64,000 bases of DNA, from contig CM075673.1 in assembly GCA_037962975.1 (NCBI GenBank), positions 127,368,667 to 127,432,666 on the forward strand, written 5' to 3'. This DNA is from Clitoria ternatea. Lineage: Eukaryota > Streptophyta > Magnoliopsida > Fabales > Fabaceae. The notes under the pieces were generated by a model. The model did no database searches. It was not told where the DNA came from and worked only from the letters and a program-made list of their open reading frames with translations. Positions 1 to 12,200 of the stretch are shown here, piece by piece (positions within the stretch are counted from its first letter, which is position 1; each line of letters opens with the position of its first letter). A program made the position numbers and the translations under genes.

Positions 1-944
1 AAGGAAATGAAGGGTTAAATCATCCCAGCAATGAAACATTTTCTTGCTTCCTTCTTTCTCTCCAGCGTCACTTTCTTCTCTATTGGCCAATTTACTCTCT
101 GCTCAATTTTATTTGCATATTATTTTGAGAGTAAAATTTTGTGAGCAAAATTATTTTAAGAGTTAAACTTGCATATTATTTCTTGAGAGAGAAAATTATT
201 TTTTGAAGTGCTAAAATTTGCATATCCTCTCTTTGAGAGTTACCATTTTGTTAGAGCTTTAATTTGTATATTCACTCTATTGGAGAGTTACTCTTGTATT
301 CTAAACACCAAAATTTCTAGAGTTGTGGGTTGGGTTTCAACCTTGTAAATTGTGGGATTGAGAGATTGGGTGGGGTGCCCTTGTACTTGTGAGAATTGGG
401 TTCTTGAGTGTGGGACACTAGGAAGCCGCGATTGTTCAAAGTTGTATCTCTAATCTCCAATAGTGGAAATCCTCTAAGTAGGTTGCTTAGAGGCGAGACG
501 TACACTGGTATGGTGGAACTCGTATATATCGATTTACAAATCTCTCTTCCCTAAACTCATTTAATTTGTGCACTTAACTTGCTTACTTGATTTATTGTAT
601 TATTGCCAATTAATTTGGACTAAGTGCATGTTATATTAAGTTGTAAATTATTTCGATTAACATTGTTGAAATTAGCTTTAAGTAATATTCTTGAATTAAT
701 TTGAAATCTTTCTAAGTACCATAAATATTGTTGTGATTAATTTGATTCCATTTCTTGAATATTACTTAGACCTTTTAAGTGCTTATTATTTTGTCTTGTG
801 TATAAATTGTTACTACTTGCTATTAAGTTTATCATCTTTAATAAACATAGTAACTAAGGAATCAACTTCAAAAGCATTCAAAGTAAAATTTTTTAATACT
901 CAATTCAGCCCCCCTCTTGAGTACTTGAGGCCACTTGGTTAACA
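1..944 (+). mobile_element. Ty1/copia 3' LTR, 5' part off window
   Basis: The block ends at 944 with GGTTAACA, the inverted partner of the TGTTAACC start common in copia LTRs, and carries the C-rich string and CTTGAGTACTTGAGGCCA phrase typical of the 3' tip of such LTRs. No tRNA primer site follows; instead the minus-strand gypsy pol frame resumes at once, so this is read as the 3' LTR of a plus-strand copia element whose body lies left of the window. GTTAC at 945-949 would be the target duplication, but the other copy is not visible. The LTR start is not in the window. Two short reading frames inside it are not considered genes. Polarity rests on resemblance to known R-U5 regions and is an inference. 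Confidence 0.6.
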
Positions 945-949
945 GTTAC

Positions 950-1985
950 ACCTATATGCAGGCCTATTGGGTAGACTAGCACTAGGAATTAAATCTATTT
1001 GATGTTCTATTCCCCGAATTGGAGGTAAGCCTTTAGGAATGTCTTTAAGAAAGAGGTCTTAAAATTGATCTAGAATGTTTTGTATCCCTTTGGGCAAAGT
1101 AGAAGGGGAAGATCCTATTGAGCACAAGGAAGTGCTAGGGATATCTTTGGGAATCATGATTAAGACTTGATTTTGAAGAAGCATGGCTTGCTTCAAATCA
1201 TGTTTTGTAGCTAAGAAATTGGCTCTAGAGTCATCATAAATGATAACTCCTTTTCCTTTATCTTCTTTTTTGTTTTTCTTTTGTTTTTCTAAATTGTTAG
1301 AAGAAGAACCTAATTCTCTATCCCTTTTTAACTTCATTTGAAGTTGATCTTTTAGCACTTGTTGAGGGGTTAAGGGATGTAAAACTATTTTCTTGTTATC
1401 AAGCTTAAATGTGAGGGTGTTAGAGAACCCTTCATGGATGACCTTTCTATCATACTGCCAAGGTCTCCCTAAAAGTATGTGGGTTACTTCCATAGGTACT
1501 GCATCTCATTTTATTTCATCTTTATAGGTACCTATGGTAAAATTAATTAAGACTTGCTTATTAACTAACATCTCTCCCTTTTTATTTAACCATTGCAACT
1601 TGTAAGGTCTAGGGTGATCTATTAGTTTTAAGCCCATTTTGTGAACTGGTCTTTGACTAGCCACATTGGCACAACTCCCACTATCCACAATGAGAGAACA
1701 TAATTTTTCATTTATATAATATCTTGTGTAAGAGATGTTCTCTCTTTGTGTACAATCATCAAGCTTAACATGGCTTCCAAGTAACTTTCGAATCATGTAA
1801 AGCTCTCCATCATCCCCTAAAATATGCTCACTGTCATATGAAGCACTACTTAAGTCATCACTTGAATTGTGATTATCAGAATCAGACTCTGATTGACTTG
1901 AGTAGATTTCATTGTTTTTCAAAATCATGGTTTTCTTTGTAGTACATTCAGAAGCAATATGACCTCTTCCAAGGCATTTAAAACA
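950..1985 (-). pseudogene. G1 zinc knuckle, protease and start of RT linker
   Basis: Reading leftwards, a CCHC zinc knuckle lies at 1985-1944 (C-x2-C-x4-H-x4-C). It is followed by an acidic Ser/Asp-rich spacer, a retropepsin-like active site LIVDSGSCANVAS (Asp-Ser-Gly) and the HILLGRPWQYDRKVIHEG block that closes the protease in many gypsy elements. After an in-frame stop at 1059-1061 the same frame continues into a linker with LPPIRGIEHQIDLIP, the usual lead-in to reverse transcriptase, until the copia LTR boundary. A stop also lies near 1498. The protein would cut the Gag-Pol precursor inside the retrotransposon particle. Here it is broken and truncated; RT, RNase H and integrase are not in the window. 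Confidence 0.75.
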
Positions 1986-2934
1986 TTTGATGGTAGATGA
2001 TCTAGAGGTAGAAGGATTAGATGTGGAATCATGCTTATCTTTAGGAGTCCTAAAAACTTAACCATTCTTATGCAACTCACTAGGTAAATGGGAAGAAGAA
2101 GTGCCCACTCCCTTCTCCCTTGGTTTTCTCTCAAACCCACTTTTTCTATCATCCTTGCCCACCCACTTGGGCTTAAAGGGTTGATATTCCCCTTTATAGG
2201 ATTCCCTCTTTAATTTGGTTTTCTACTTTTGTACATTGGTGCTAAAGTTCCTCTATGTCTACATATGGAAAGATTTCAACTCTATTCTTAATCTTCCTAT
2301 TTAGGCAATGCAAAAACCTATGCATTAGGGTTTCCTCATCTTCATCTAAGTTAGCCCTAATCATTGCTATCTCTAAGGCCTTATAGTAATCCTCAACACT
2401 CTTTGTACCTTGGGTGAGTCTATTTAGCTTGGGTAATAACTCCCCTCTGTAGTAATTAGGAACATATCTCTTTCTTAACAAGGCTTTTAAGTCTAACCAA
2501 TCATCAATTGGTGGAAAGTTATCTTTCTTTCTTTCCTTACACACTTGTGTCCACCACACTAAGGCATAGTTTTAAAATAAGAGAGTGGCTATCCTAACTT
2601 TTTTTTCTTCTTTAATTTGATGTGAATTAAACAATTGTTCAACTCTCATTTCCCATTCTAAGTATGCTTCAATATCACTTTTTCCATTAAAAGGGGGAAT
2701 TTCAAGCTTGACTTCTCTTAAACCTAGGTCTTCTCTTTTATGGTGTCTTGTAGACATATGTTCATCCTCACTATCACTAAATCCATGCATTTGATTTCAT
2801 TGATTCCTTTCTCTATGTCTAGGCCTAGGGTTTTCTTCTTTGTTTTCTAGGTTAGTTAACCTAGTGTTTATCTTGTTTAAACTATCCATGATGTTATGAA
2901 GAAGAGATCTATTTTCCCTATCACTAGAAGACAT
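1986..2934 (-). pseudogene. G1 Gag capsid protein, decayed
   Basis: The likely start is the Met codon at 2932-2934 (MSSSDRENRS), because a basic and then acidic Gag N-terminus follows. Three blocks share one frame: 2934-2797, 2790-2572 and 2559-2242, separated only by stop codons. They hold a retrotransposon Gag fold signature: YLEWEMRVEQLF, then WWTQV, then DWLDLKALLRKRYVPNYY. Downstream of 2242 the frame changes before the zinc knuckle at 1985-1944, so at least one frameshift adds to the stops. Gag would form the cytoplasmic particle that packages element RNA. The copy is clearly inactive. Confidence 0.75.
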
Positions 2935-3953
2935 GATTAAGGTTGTCAAAGAAAAACAAGACAAGGCAAACAAATGTACTATCAATCTAATCAAGGATGT
3001 TTATGCAAAACAAAAATAAGAATTCAAACAACAATCCTAAGAATCAAACTCTAGGTTTTCTACCTAAGGGACACAACACTTATGATGTTTTGTACTAGGT
3101 AGAATCCTAGGTTGTCTTATTATGATTAGTTATGAGAATTAAGGTTGTAACAAGACAAGAAACAAACCCTAGCTACTACAAACCCTAAAAAAATTTCAAT
3201 ATTTTCCTAATATTTGCTAATGAGTACAAGGCTTTGCTTCCTTTTACAATTCTTCAAAGTCTTCTTAGCCTTGATGTGAAATCCTCCACGGCTCCTAGCA
3301 AATGAAAACTCAAATAAAATTGTTAAGCAATTCAATTGAAGAAAGAAAATGTGTCACCAAGTGTTTCTCTCAAAGTGTTTCCTCTCAAGCCTTTTCCTTC
3401 CTCTTTGGTTTCAAGATCACCAAAGCAATTTCCACTCTTACCTTCAAGTGCATTCAATACACTACCCCCAAGATATTGAGAAAGGTTTATCTTTGAAGTT
3501 GAAGGACAAGAAAACTCAAGAGACAAAACTTAAAGAATTAATGGAAGATAAACTAAAAATGCTCAAAAATTTAAAAGGCAACTCAAAGGAATTATTTTTG
3601 GATTTTTGATATGACAAGACTCAAAGCAACAAAAGCTAAAATGAATAAAGCTAAGGACAACATAATTTCAAAAATGGAATAGAAAGACAAAACTTGACAC
3701 ACAACAAACTAAATGCAAGAAATAAAAGCAAGCTAAGGGAAAAACCTAGAAACCCTAGAATTGCAAGCTAAGCAAACAAGGTTCAATTGAAATATGTAAG
3801 AAGGATCAACTAGAAATTATGTTTTTAGGTCTTGGTGTTTCAAATAACAAGATGGCTTAGTGCTTACACTTTTTAAAATTTGCCAAAAAAGGTCTTGTTT
3901 TAAAATTTTTATTTTGATACCCTTTTTGATTTTTTACTTTTATAAGGGTCTTT
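2935..3953 (-). other. G1 leader, distal part, no gene
   Basis: This is an AT-rich untranslated leader between the G1 gag start and the Tekay insertion. Several short frames on both strands are low-complexity shadows. The last five bases, TCTTT, are the left copy of the Tekay target duplication. The leader resumes at 25078. Confidence 0.6.
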
Positions 3954-4294
3954 TGTGACATCCCAAAAATAGGGGTAAATTTTTCACGATTTTATTATTA
4001 TTAATCTCTAAAACATGTGGGTGGTGAAGCCATTTAACAATTACCCTGGATCTATCAGAGACCTATCTCATATATGAAGATATGAGAAGGTAAGTTAAAG
4101 AAATTAACTCTTAAGAAATCCATCATTAATAATAGCGGAAGAATCTTTAGTAAACTAACATTATGGAATTAAATTCTTAAGAGATCATTCATTTGAAATT
4201 TAATAGCCAAGGTTATCAAAAAGTGTTCATAAAGTAGGATGGAATCATGGATTAATAAGAAGAAAAAGGAAGTTAACATGTTTAGCATTTTAGG

Positions 4295-4860
4295 AGAATC
4301 AGGTCCCCCTCGCTCAAGCGAAATCCCACTTCGCTTGAGCGAGCTTCGCATAGCACGCTTGGGCGAATCGTAGAATACTGAGCGAAAGAAGAAAATGAAG
4401 ATTCAGGGGCCACTTCGCTCAAGCAAACCCAACTCGCTTGAGCGAGTAACACAATCCTCGCTTGGGCGAAGCTAGCGACGTAAGGCGAAAAACGCCCAGA
4501 ATCCATTCCACGCTCACTCGCTCGGGCGACACTATCCCCGCTTAAGCGAGATTGCTCCCGAGAGCAATTTCCTGATAAACCCGAGAGCAAAACCTGAGGG
4601 CAAGACCCTCTCGCTTGGGCGAACCCTTAGCTCGCCTGAGCGAACACCAACCAAGGTCCAAACCCTGATTCTAATGCGATTTCGCTTGGGCGACGTGTAC
4701 ATCCACTTGAGCAAAAATGGAATAATGTCCCAACACTGATGCTGGGACGATCTCGCTTGAGCGAGTCCCATTCTCGCCTAAGCAAGACTCGTCTAGATTC
4801 CAAAATTGAAACAGGGGCATTCTCGCTTGAGCGAGAAGCCCTCTCGCCTGAGCGAGTTCG
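4295..4860. repeat. Palindromic motif array in Tekay LTR (left copy)
   Basis: About 16 variants of a 12-bp palindrome close to TCGCTTGAGCGA lie in roughly 560 bp, many as pairs separated by a few bases (for example at 4790-4860). Perfect and degenerate forms mix (CTTGGGCGA, CTCAAGCGA, CCTGAGCGA). Function is unknown. The same array is at about 13034-13600 in the other LTR. Confidence 0.85.
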
Positions 4861-5830
4861 ACAGAAAAACAGGGGAATTGTAGAAATCACCCAACTCCCT
4901 ACACCAAAACTCATTCTAATCAAATTTACCTAACTTCAACACTTCATATATATCATATTACATATTTGAAACTTGTTCTAATAAGTCATTCTTATCAATT
5001 TCCATTACAACTCATCTTTTGTATAAATCAACTCACTAACTCTTCCATTTCACAAATCTAACACTCCACATATAAATTTCATTCGTTCATCAAAATATGA
5101 AGAGTTTCATCATTCATTCATTAACAGGGTCATAATTGAAAATGAATCTTAAACAAAAGATCTCATTTTCCTCCATGACCTCCCAAACTCATTATTCATA
5201 CAATTGTCCCTTCTAAATCCACACTATGCAAACATACATTGTATTACATACATTACATCTATTCCACATATCTATATATCCCAAAATATTGCCGGCCAAG
5301 GCATTCTTTACCAAAAAGGGGGGCCTTCTTCACACTCCTCCTCCACTATAGCTCCAAAGCAATACCTACAACACAGGAGCTAAAAAAAATACCACAGGGA
5401 GAGTGAGTATACTTTCTCAATGACGAAAATCCAATAATTAGAACAATATATATATGAATGTAATACAACTATCTTCTTCCCGAGAGGAGTTTATTTAATA
5501 TCAATCAATCAATCAATGATTTTTCATTTCGATACAATTATTCCCTGATTTCTCTCAGAATTATATCAATCAATTCACCATCACAATTTAGTAATTAAAA
5601 AGGGAGTTTCTTTTCATATCCCATTATCAAGGTATCACACTATACCATGCTCTCAAACTGATGCACATGCTAATGTCATGAAAATGTACATGCACGGATC
5701 CGATTTCGTTTCCTCGGGTGATCGCAACCACCATATCATATACTCATTCTCAATGGTTTCCCGCCTCGCAAGGGGTACTCCCTCTAGCAACCTCACAAGG
5801 TGCTTCTCGTGATCGCAACCACGTTCAATA

Positions 5831-5977
5831 TTTCACATAGGTTTCCCTCCTCGCAAGGGGTACTCCCGCCTCATACACATTTCACATAGGTTTCCCTCCT
5901 CGCAAGGGGTACTCCCGCCTCATAAACATTTCACATAGGTTTCCCTCCTCGCAAGGGGTACTCCCGCCTCATGATCG
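5831..5977. repeat. 49-bp tandem repeat, three units
   Basis: Units begin TTTCACATAGGTTTCCCTCC at 5831, 5880 and 5929, exactly 49 bp apart; each carries CGCAAGGGGTACTCCCGCC. Degenerate relatives precede it from about 5750. The same array is at 14571-14717 in the other LTR with one changed base noticed. Confidence 0.9.
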
Positions 5978-7706
5978 CAACCATGGGCATCATAGGTGCT
6001 TGCAAGCCCTTTTTCATTTCCATCATCAAATGATCTCAACCACTATCAACATCATTATGATATGTATGTCATGCCATGTATACAAAATACTCATGCATAC
6101 CTTAAGCTCATTTAGATTATCCTACCCTTTCATCTAGGGTATATTCATTTTCAACCACATAATTTTCCATCAAACTCATACACAAGAATCAATCTTCATA
6201 TGAACTCAATCATGTACCACGCATAATAAACCATCCATAGCCACACTTAGGTTTCATCATATAAACACTAAATTCATATCATCATACACAATTCACTTCA
6301 CATACACATAATAACACCTTTAATCACACAAACATGTCATACTACATTAATACATACATTATCAACACAATTCTCATGCATTTAGAAAATACACCCCTCT
6401 CCTACCTCAAGAGAAGTAGACCTCTGGGGTTGATGTTCCTGCTTCACCAATATTGCCAAGCCCTACACCAATCATTTATAGGGCCACATCAATTATTTAT
6501 TCAAACACCAATTCAATATACATATACATAGGTGTACACATGATTCTTATCATGTGAAAACTATTTACCAATTTCATTCATTTGCGTACTTAAGTTTCGG
6601 GAATTCCTTTCCTTGAATTACAATCTCTTAGTATCGAAGGCCACAACCTAATTATTAGGTTATTTCACCTAGTAGGTCTCCACCAACACCTTGGTGAGTT
6701 TCCCACCTATTATGACTTCAAATCAACTTTATCATCATTTAATGTATCTACCACATCACTTATATCATTCTTCCCATCAATAAATGTTAACTTCTTCATT
6801 AATTACAATATCCTTTAATATCCTACCTTTCCTCCTTGGATTCAAATTTAAGGTTTTCACCAACCCACCAACCTTCATAAATGCTCATATACCTCCTTCT
6901 TTTCTCACCATAGTTATAACTACCTCATTAATCATTCATAAGCTTGTATTTATGTCAACTTATCTTTAGATTTCCACTTTTAAACTTTCTCCAACATTAC
7001 CCATACATTTATTGTGTTCTAACACCAAAACTTCAACTAAACTTCAACTATATACTTATGTACATGGAAAATGATCATAATCTTACCTCAATGAAAGAAA
7101 AGAGTAAGTTTACAAAAGATGAGAGAGTTCACACGAATTTGAGGAGTAAGGAGGAGAAAATATTCTAGTTTCCAAGCTTTTCTTGAATTTCTTGTAGGTT
7201 GTTAATGGAGAAGAAAGAGATATCCCCTTTTTAATTTATAATTCAAAAGGAAAGAGAAGAGAAATTATGAAGAAGAAAAGAGATATGAAGAAGATGATAA
7301 GAAGAAGAATGTCTACGTGAGGAAAAGAGTGCAACCGCCTTTTGAATGGGAAAAATAGAAATTTAGCATTTAAATTATTAATTCTTCATTAACTCTTCCG
7401 TTTTTTAACAAACAGGTTCGCCGTTCGGGCCCAAAACATATTCTAAAAATTATTCCGAATATAAATTCGGAATCCCAATAACATTTTCTACGGCCCTGAC
7501 CAACGGCATCTCAATCGGAGATACTTGGTCCGACACCTATATTTTATCCGGGTCAGTTTTCAGCTCATCTGACCACCATAATTCACCAACAGTTTCGAAA
7601 AACCTTATTTAAGTCATTTCAAGAATTTTGGGATATTATTAGCCCAAAGTTAATTATCCAACATTTATTTTCCTAATTTATCTTCCTATTTTAAAAATTC
7701 AGGGTG

Positions 7707-9203
7707 TTACAATCCACTCCCCTTAAAAGAAATTTCGTCCTCGAAATTCAACTTACCGGACTCGAATGCATGAGGGTACCGCTTACGGATATCGTCCTCG
7801 CGTTCCCACGTAAATGTTTCCATATCTCCATGCTTCCATGCCACTTTTACTAATGGTACCATCTTATTCTGTAGTCTCTTCACGGAATACTCAACGATAC
7901 GAACAGAAACGGGAAGAATGGATAAGTCATCCTGCACCTCAAGATCATCAACAGAGATCACGTGCTGAGGATCATGTACATACTTCCTTAACTGAGACAC
8001 GTGGAATACATTATGAAGATTTGCAAGCTGTGGAGGGAGTACAATTGAATATGCGACGTCTCCAATTCGCTCCAAAATCTCATAGGGTCCAATGAATTTA
8101 GGGCTCAGTTTTTTACTCTTCAAGGCTCTTCCTATACCCTTATCACGTGAAACTCGCAATAACACATGATCGCCAACTTGAAATTCCAGTGGTTTTCTTC
8201 TTTTATCATAATAGCTCTTCTGTCGGTTTTGAGCAATTTTCATCTTTTCCCGGATCATCTTGATCTGCTTAGTAGTTTCTTCAACAATTTCAGGTCCTAA
8301 GGCTAGATTCTCACCAACTTCAAGCCAACATAAAGGAGTTCGACATCTTCTTCCATATAAGGCCTCGTATGGTGCCATACCAATACTAGAATGAAAACTG
8401 TTATTGTAAGTGAATTCGATCAAAGGTAAATATTTTTCCCACGAACCGCCATGTTCCAAAACACAAGCACGCAGCAAGTCTTCAAGACTTTGAATAGTTT
8501 TCTCAGACTGCCCATCGGTCTGGGGATGATATGCCGAACTTAGCTTCAGTTTTGAACCCATCGCTTCATGTAAGCTTCCCCAGAATCGGGAAGTAAATCG
8601 GGGATCACGATCAGAAACAATACTTGATGGCACACCATGTAATCTCACAATCTCCCGAATGTACAACTGTGCTAAATCTTGTAAAGAGCTCTCCATACTG
8701 ATTGGCAAGAAATGGGCACTCTTTGTCAAACGATCCACAATCACCCATATTCCATCACATTTGGACCTCGTTCTTGGTAATCCGGACACAAAATCCATGG
8801 CAATCGCGTCCCACTTCCAAACAGGGATATTAAGTGGTCTTAAAGTACCCGAAGGTCTTTGGTGTTCCACCTTCGTCTTCTGACAAGTAAGGCAAGAAGC
8901 TACAAAGTTAGCAACATCACGTTTCATTCCGGGCCACCAAAAGTTTTTCTTTATATCGCGATACATCTTTGTTACACCAGGGTGGATGCTAAACATGCTT
9001 TTATGTGCTTCCTCCAGCACTGTACGTCTCAAATCACCGAATGATGGTACATACATACGACCTTTTATTCGCCATATACTATCAACGCCTTCCACAAGGA
9101 ATAGATTTTTCCCATTATCCTGAGATCTTCGCACCTCTTGTAAATAATCATCATCTTTTTGTTTCTCTTTCATAAGTTCCAAAAACTCATTACTTATTTT
9201 CAA
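7707..9203 (-). CDS. Tekay integrase with C-terminal chromodomain
   Basis: 498 residues from the first Met after an upstream stop; in the source element it is the C-terminal part of Gag-Pol. Residues 67-107 form the HHCC zinc site (H67, H74, C104, C107). The catalytic core has D137, D198 and E234, with 35 residues between the last two as in retroviral integrases. A GPY/F-like stretch (FIGPYEILERIG) lies near 370-381. A chromodomain-like segment rich in aromatic and acidic residues occupies about 431-485 (VPLVKVAWKHG, FTWEREDDI). Integrase inserts the cDNA into nuclear DNA; chromodomains of this lineage are thought to steer insertion to heterochromatin. The last codons run through the polypurine tract into the LTR. 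The same frame continues upstream across one TAA into the RNase H ORF, so the Met is probably not a natural start. Confidence 0.9.
   Translation of the reverse strand: MKISNEFLELMKEKQKDDDYLQEVRRSQDNGKNLFLVEGVDSIWRIKGRMYVPSFGDLRRTVLEEAHKSMFSIHPGVTKMYRDIKKNFWWPGMKRDVANFVASCLTCQKTKVEHQRPSGTLRPLNIPVWKWDAIAMDFVSGLPRTRSKCDGIWVIVDRLTKSAHFLPISMESSLQDLAQLYIREIVRLHGVPSSIVSDRDPRFTSRFWGSLHEAMGSKLKLSSAYHPQTDGQSEKTIQSLEDLLRACVLEHGGSWEKYLPLIEFTYNNSFHSSIGMAPYEALYGRRCRTPLCWLEVGENLALGPEIVEETTKQIKMIREKMKIAQNRQKSYYDKRRKPLEFQVGDHVLLRVSRDKGIGRALKSKKLSPKFIGPYEILERIGDVAYSIVLPPQLANLHNVFHVSQLRKYVHDPQHVISVDDLEVQDDLSILPVSVRIVEYSVKRLQNKMVPLVKVAWKHGDMETFTWEREDDIRKRYPHAFESGKLNFEDEISFKGSGL
7712..7729 (-). other. Tekay polypurine tract
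   Basis: Read on the minus strand this is a purine run (CTTTTAAGGGGAGTGGAT) directly before the LTR start TGTAACACCC. It is the expected plus-strand priming site of reverse transcription. It overlaps the last codons of the integrase frame. Confidence 0.85.
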
Positions 9204-9230
9204 AGTAGCAAAACATAACTTCTTGGAGGA

Positions 9231-12200
9231 TTAAACTTTGGTTCCAACATTCAAATTTCGAAATTCTTCAATTAATTCAAGCTCTTTAATCATCATGGTT
9301 GATATATGCAAGGATTTCCGACTAAGAGCATCGGCAACAACATTAGCTTTCCCCGGTTGGTACATCAATCTAAAGTCATAATCCTTCAAGAATTCCATCC
9401 ATCTTCTTTGTCGCATATTCAATTCCTTTTGGTCGAAAAGATATTTCAAACTTTTGTGGTCACTGTACACCACAAATCTTGAACCATACAAATAATGACG
9501 CCAAATCTTCAAGGCAAACACAACCGCCGCCAACTCCAAATCATGAGTGGGGTACTTACTTTCATGAGGTCGCAACTGGCGTGAAGCATAACCTATTACA
9601 CGTTCCTTCTGCATTAGCACGCATCCAAGTCCATGCTTGGAAGCATCACAATACACTACAAACTCTTCTTGTAAATCAGGCAACGCTAAGATAGGAGCTG
9701 AAGTCAATCTCATTTTTAACTCTTCAAAACATTTCTCACATTCAACCGTCCATACGAAAGGTTGGTTCTTCCTTGTTAAATTTGTCAAAGGTCTCGCAAG
9801 ACGAGAGAAACCTTCAATAAACCTTCGATAATAACCCGCAAGTCCAAGAAAACTTCGGATTTCAGTAACCGTTGTAGGTCTCGACCATGCCATAACGGCT
9901 TCAACCTTTGAAGGATCCACAGAAATACCATCCTCAGATATTACATGTCCAAGGAATTGGACGATCGTCATCCAGAATTCACATTTAGAGAGCTTGGCAT
10001 ATAACTGGTTCTCTCTAAGAATGTTCAGTACCACTCTTAAATGTTCTTCATGTTCCTCGTGACTCTTGGAATATACCAGAATATCATCGATAAACACCAC
10101 AACAAAACGATCTAGGTATTTGTGGAAGATGTGATTCATGTAACTCATGAATACAGCTGGAGCATTAGTAACTCCAAATGGCATCACGACATACTCGTAG
10201 TGACCATAACGCGTCCTAAATGCAGTCTTGGGAATATCTTTGGCTCTCACCCGAATTTGATGATAACCGGAACGCAAATCAATCTTTGAAAATACCACCG
10301 CACCTCTCAATTGATCCAACAGATCATCAATACGAGGTAAAGGATATCTATTCTTTATCGTCAACTTGTTCAATTGGCGGTAGTCTACGCACAACCGCAT
10401 GGTTCCATCCTTTTTCTTAACTAACAAAACAGGAGCTCCCCAGGGTGACACACTGGGTCGAATGAATTCCCTCTCAAGTAGTTCCTCAACTTGCTTCTTT
10501 AATTCAATTAACTCCATAGGAGACATTCTATAAGGAGCAATAGACACTGGTTCGGCACCAGGTACAAGGTCAATAGCAAACTCAACCTCTCTTGGAGGTG
10601 GTAAACCAGGTATCTCATCAGGAAACAAGTCCAGAAATTCAGACACTACGGGAATATTAGTGGGACCGGGATTACTTGTCCCATCAGTGAGAGATAACAA
10701 CACACAAAGTTGAATTATACCTTGTACATCAAACTGTTCTCTATCAAGAGAAGGGAAACTAACGGTCCGTTGTTGACAATCAACTATGACTTTATTGTTA
10801 GAAAGCCAATCCATACCCAGTACAATCTCCAATCCCTTCATAGGTAAGCAAATAAAAGATGCAACAAATTTTCTCCCCTCCAGGAACATATCAACATTAT
10901 CACACCGGTTAACCGATCTAAGACAAGTACCGGTTGGAGTGGTAATCATAAGAGCATTTTTCATTAGACACACCAGCAATCTGAATCGCCGAACACAATC
11001 CTCAGATATAAAAGAGTGGGTCGCACCCGAATCGTAAATTACATGAACTGAATGTCCAAGGATTTCACACTTACTTTCAACCAAATTTTTTGCTCGTGCT
11101 GCTTCCTCACCGGTCATAGCAAATACTCTGCCGACATTAGGTTGACGATCTCCTCCATCCCTATTTCCATCATTAGCATCATTCCCATTTCCTCGACCGT
11201 TGCTACGTCTTCCACCATTATAGCCACCTCGGCCACCACGTCGACCACCATTATTTCCATTACCACGACCTCGACCACCATTATAACCTCCGCGGTTCAC
11301 ATAAGCAGGTGTATTAGCACGATTGGTAACATTAGCTTGTACTGGAGCTGGTCTTACAAGCATAGGACATGCAGAACGGATATGCCCCACCTGATCACAA
11401 CTAAAACATACAACATCTTCACGATGCACACATTCCCGAACGTAATGAGGTCCTCCACATCTATAACATCTCGGCCCATTGGTATTTATATTACCCCGGC
11501 CAAAAACATTACCACGTCCACCACCTCTAGCTTGGACATTAGAAGAAGCACCCCTCAAAAAGCGTCCTCTTCTAAAACTTCTTTGCCTCTTAAAACTAGA
11601 AGCCTGACCCTTCAACTTAGAGTCAAATTTAGAGTGTTGAAAAGAAGCATGTTCTTCATAGATGCGGCACTTATTCACAAGCACCGTGAAACTTCGAATC
11701 TCTTGGTGACATATAGCCCTTTGAATATCGGGGCGTAACCCATTTTCAAACTTCACGCATTTTGATACTTCAGTTCCCTCTTGTTGGAAAGGAGGGTAGA
11801 ATTCACAAAGTTCTTCAAACTTAGAAGCATACTCTTCCACCGTCAGCGTGCCTTGCTTGAGTTCCATGAACTCGAGTTCTTTCTTGCTTTTATAACTTTC
11901 GGGCACATATTTCCTCATAAGTTCTCGCTTAAAGTTCTCCCAAGTTAAGGGAATCGCAGCAGCATTCATTCTGTTCTTGGCGAGTCTCCACCAAGTCTCC
12001 GCTTCATCTCTCAACATAAAGACAGCATACTCCACTTTCTGAAGCTCATTACATTCAAAGCTATTAAAGATCCGCTCAACATTTCGGATCCAACCATAGG
12101 CTTGCTCAGGCCTAAATCCACCATGAAATTCAGTAGGTTTTCGCTTTAAAAACATGTTAAGCCCCTGAGTGCCTTGTACAACAATAGGAGCAGATGGTCT

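Larger units (their letters stand above)
3954..7711 (-). repeat. Tekay 3' LTR
   Basis: 3758 bp from TGTGACATCCC to GGTGTTACA. It contains a dense array of a palindromic motif (about 4295-4860), three 49-bp tandem units (5831-5977) and AT-rich stretches. It is almost collinear with the right LTR; differences noticed include a 1-bp indel near 4469, a 1-bp indel near 7634 and scattered substitutions. Short frames in it recur in the other LTR only because the LTRs are copies. Confidence 0.92.

Noticed and set aside
4282..4933. Overlapping short ORFs with Arg/Ser-rich sequences, repeated near 13021-13673
   Set aside because: They translate the palindrome array in the Tekay LTR and recur only through LTR duplication.
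5756..5977. Regularly spaced repeats that could be mistaken for a CRISPR array
   Set aside because: Units are directly adjacent 49-bp tandem copies with no variable spacers, inside a plant LTR.
11052..11738. 228-residue plus-strand ORF rich in Thr, Ser and Ile
   Set aside because: It lies antisense to the Gly/Arg/Asn-rich tail and knuckles of the Tekay Gag; composition is the mirror of that repeat.
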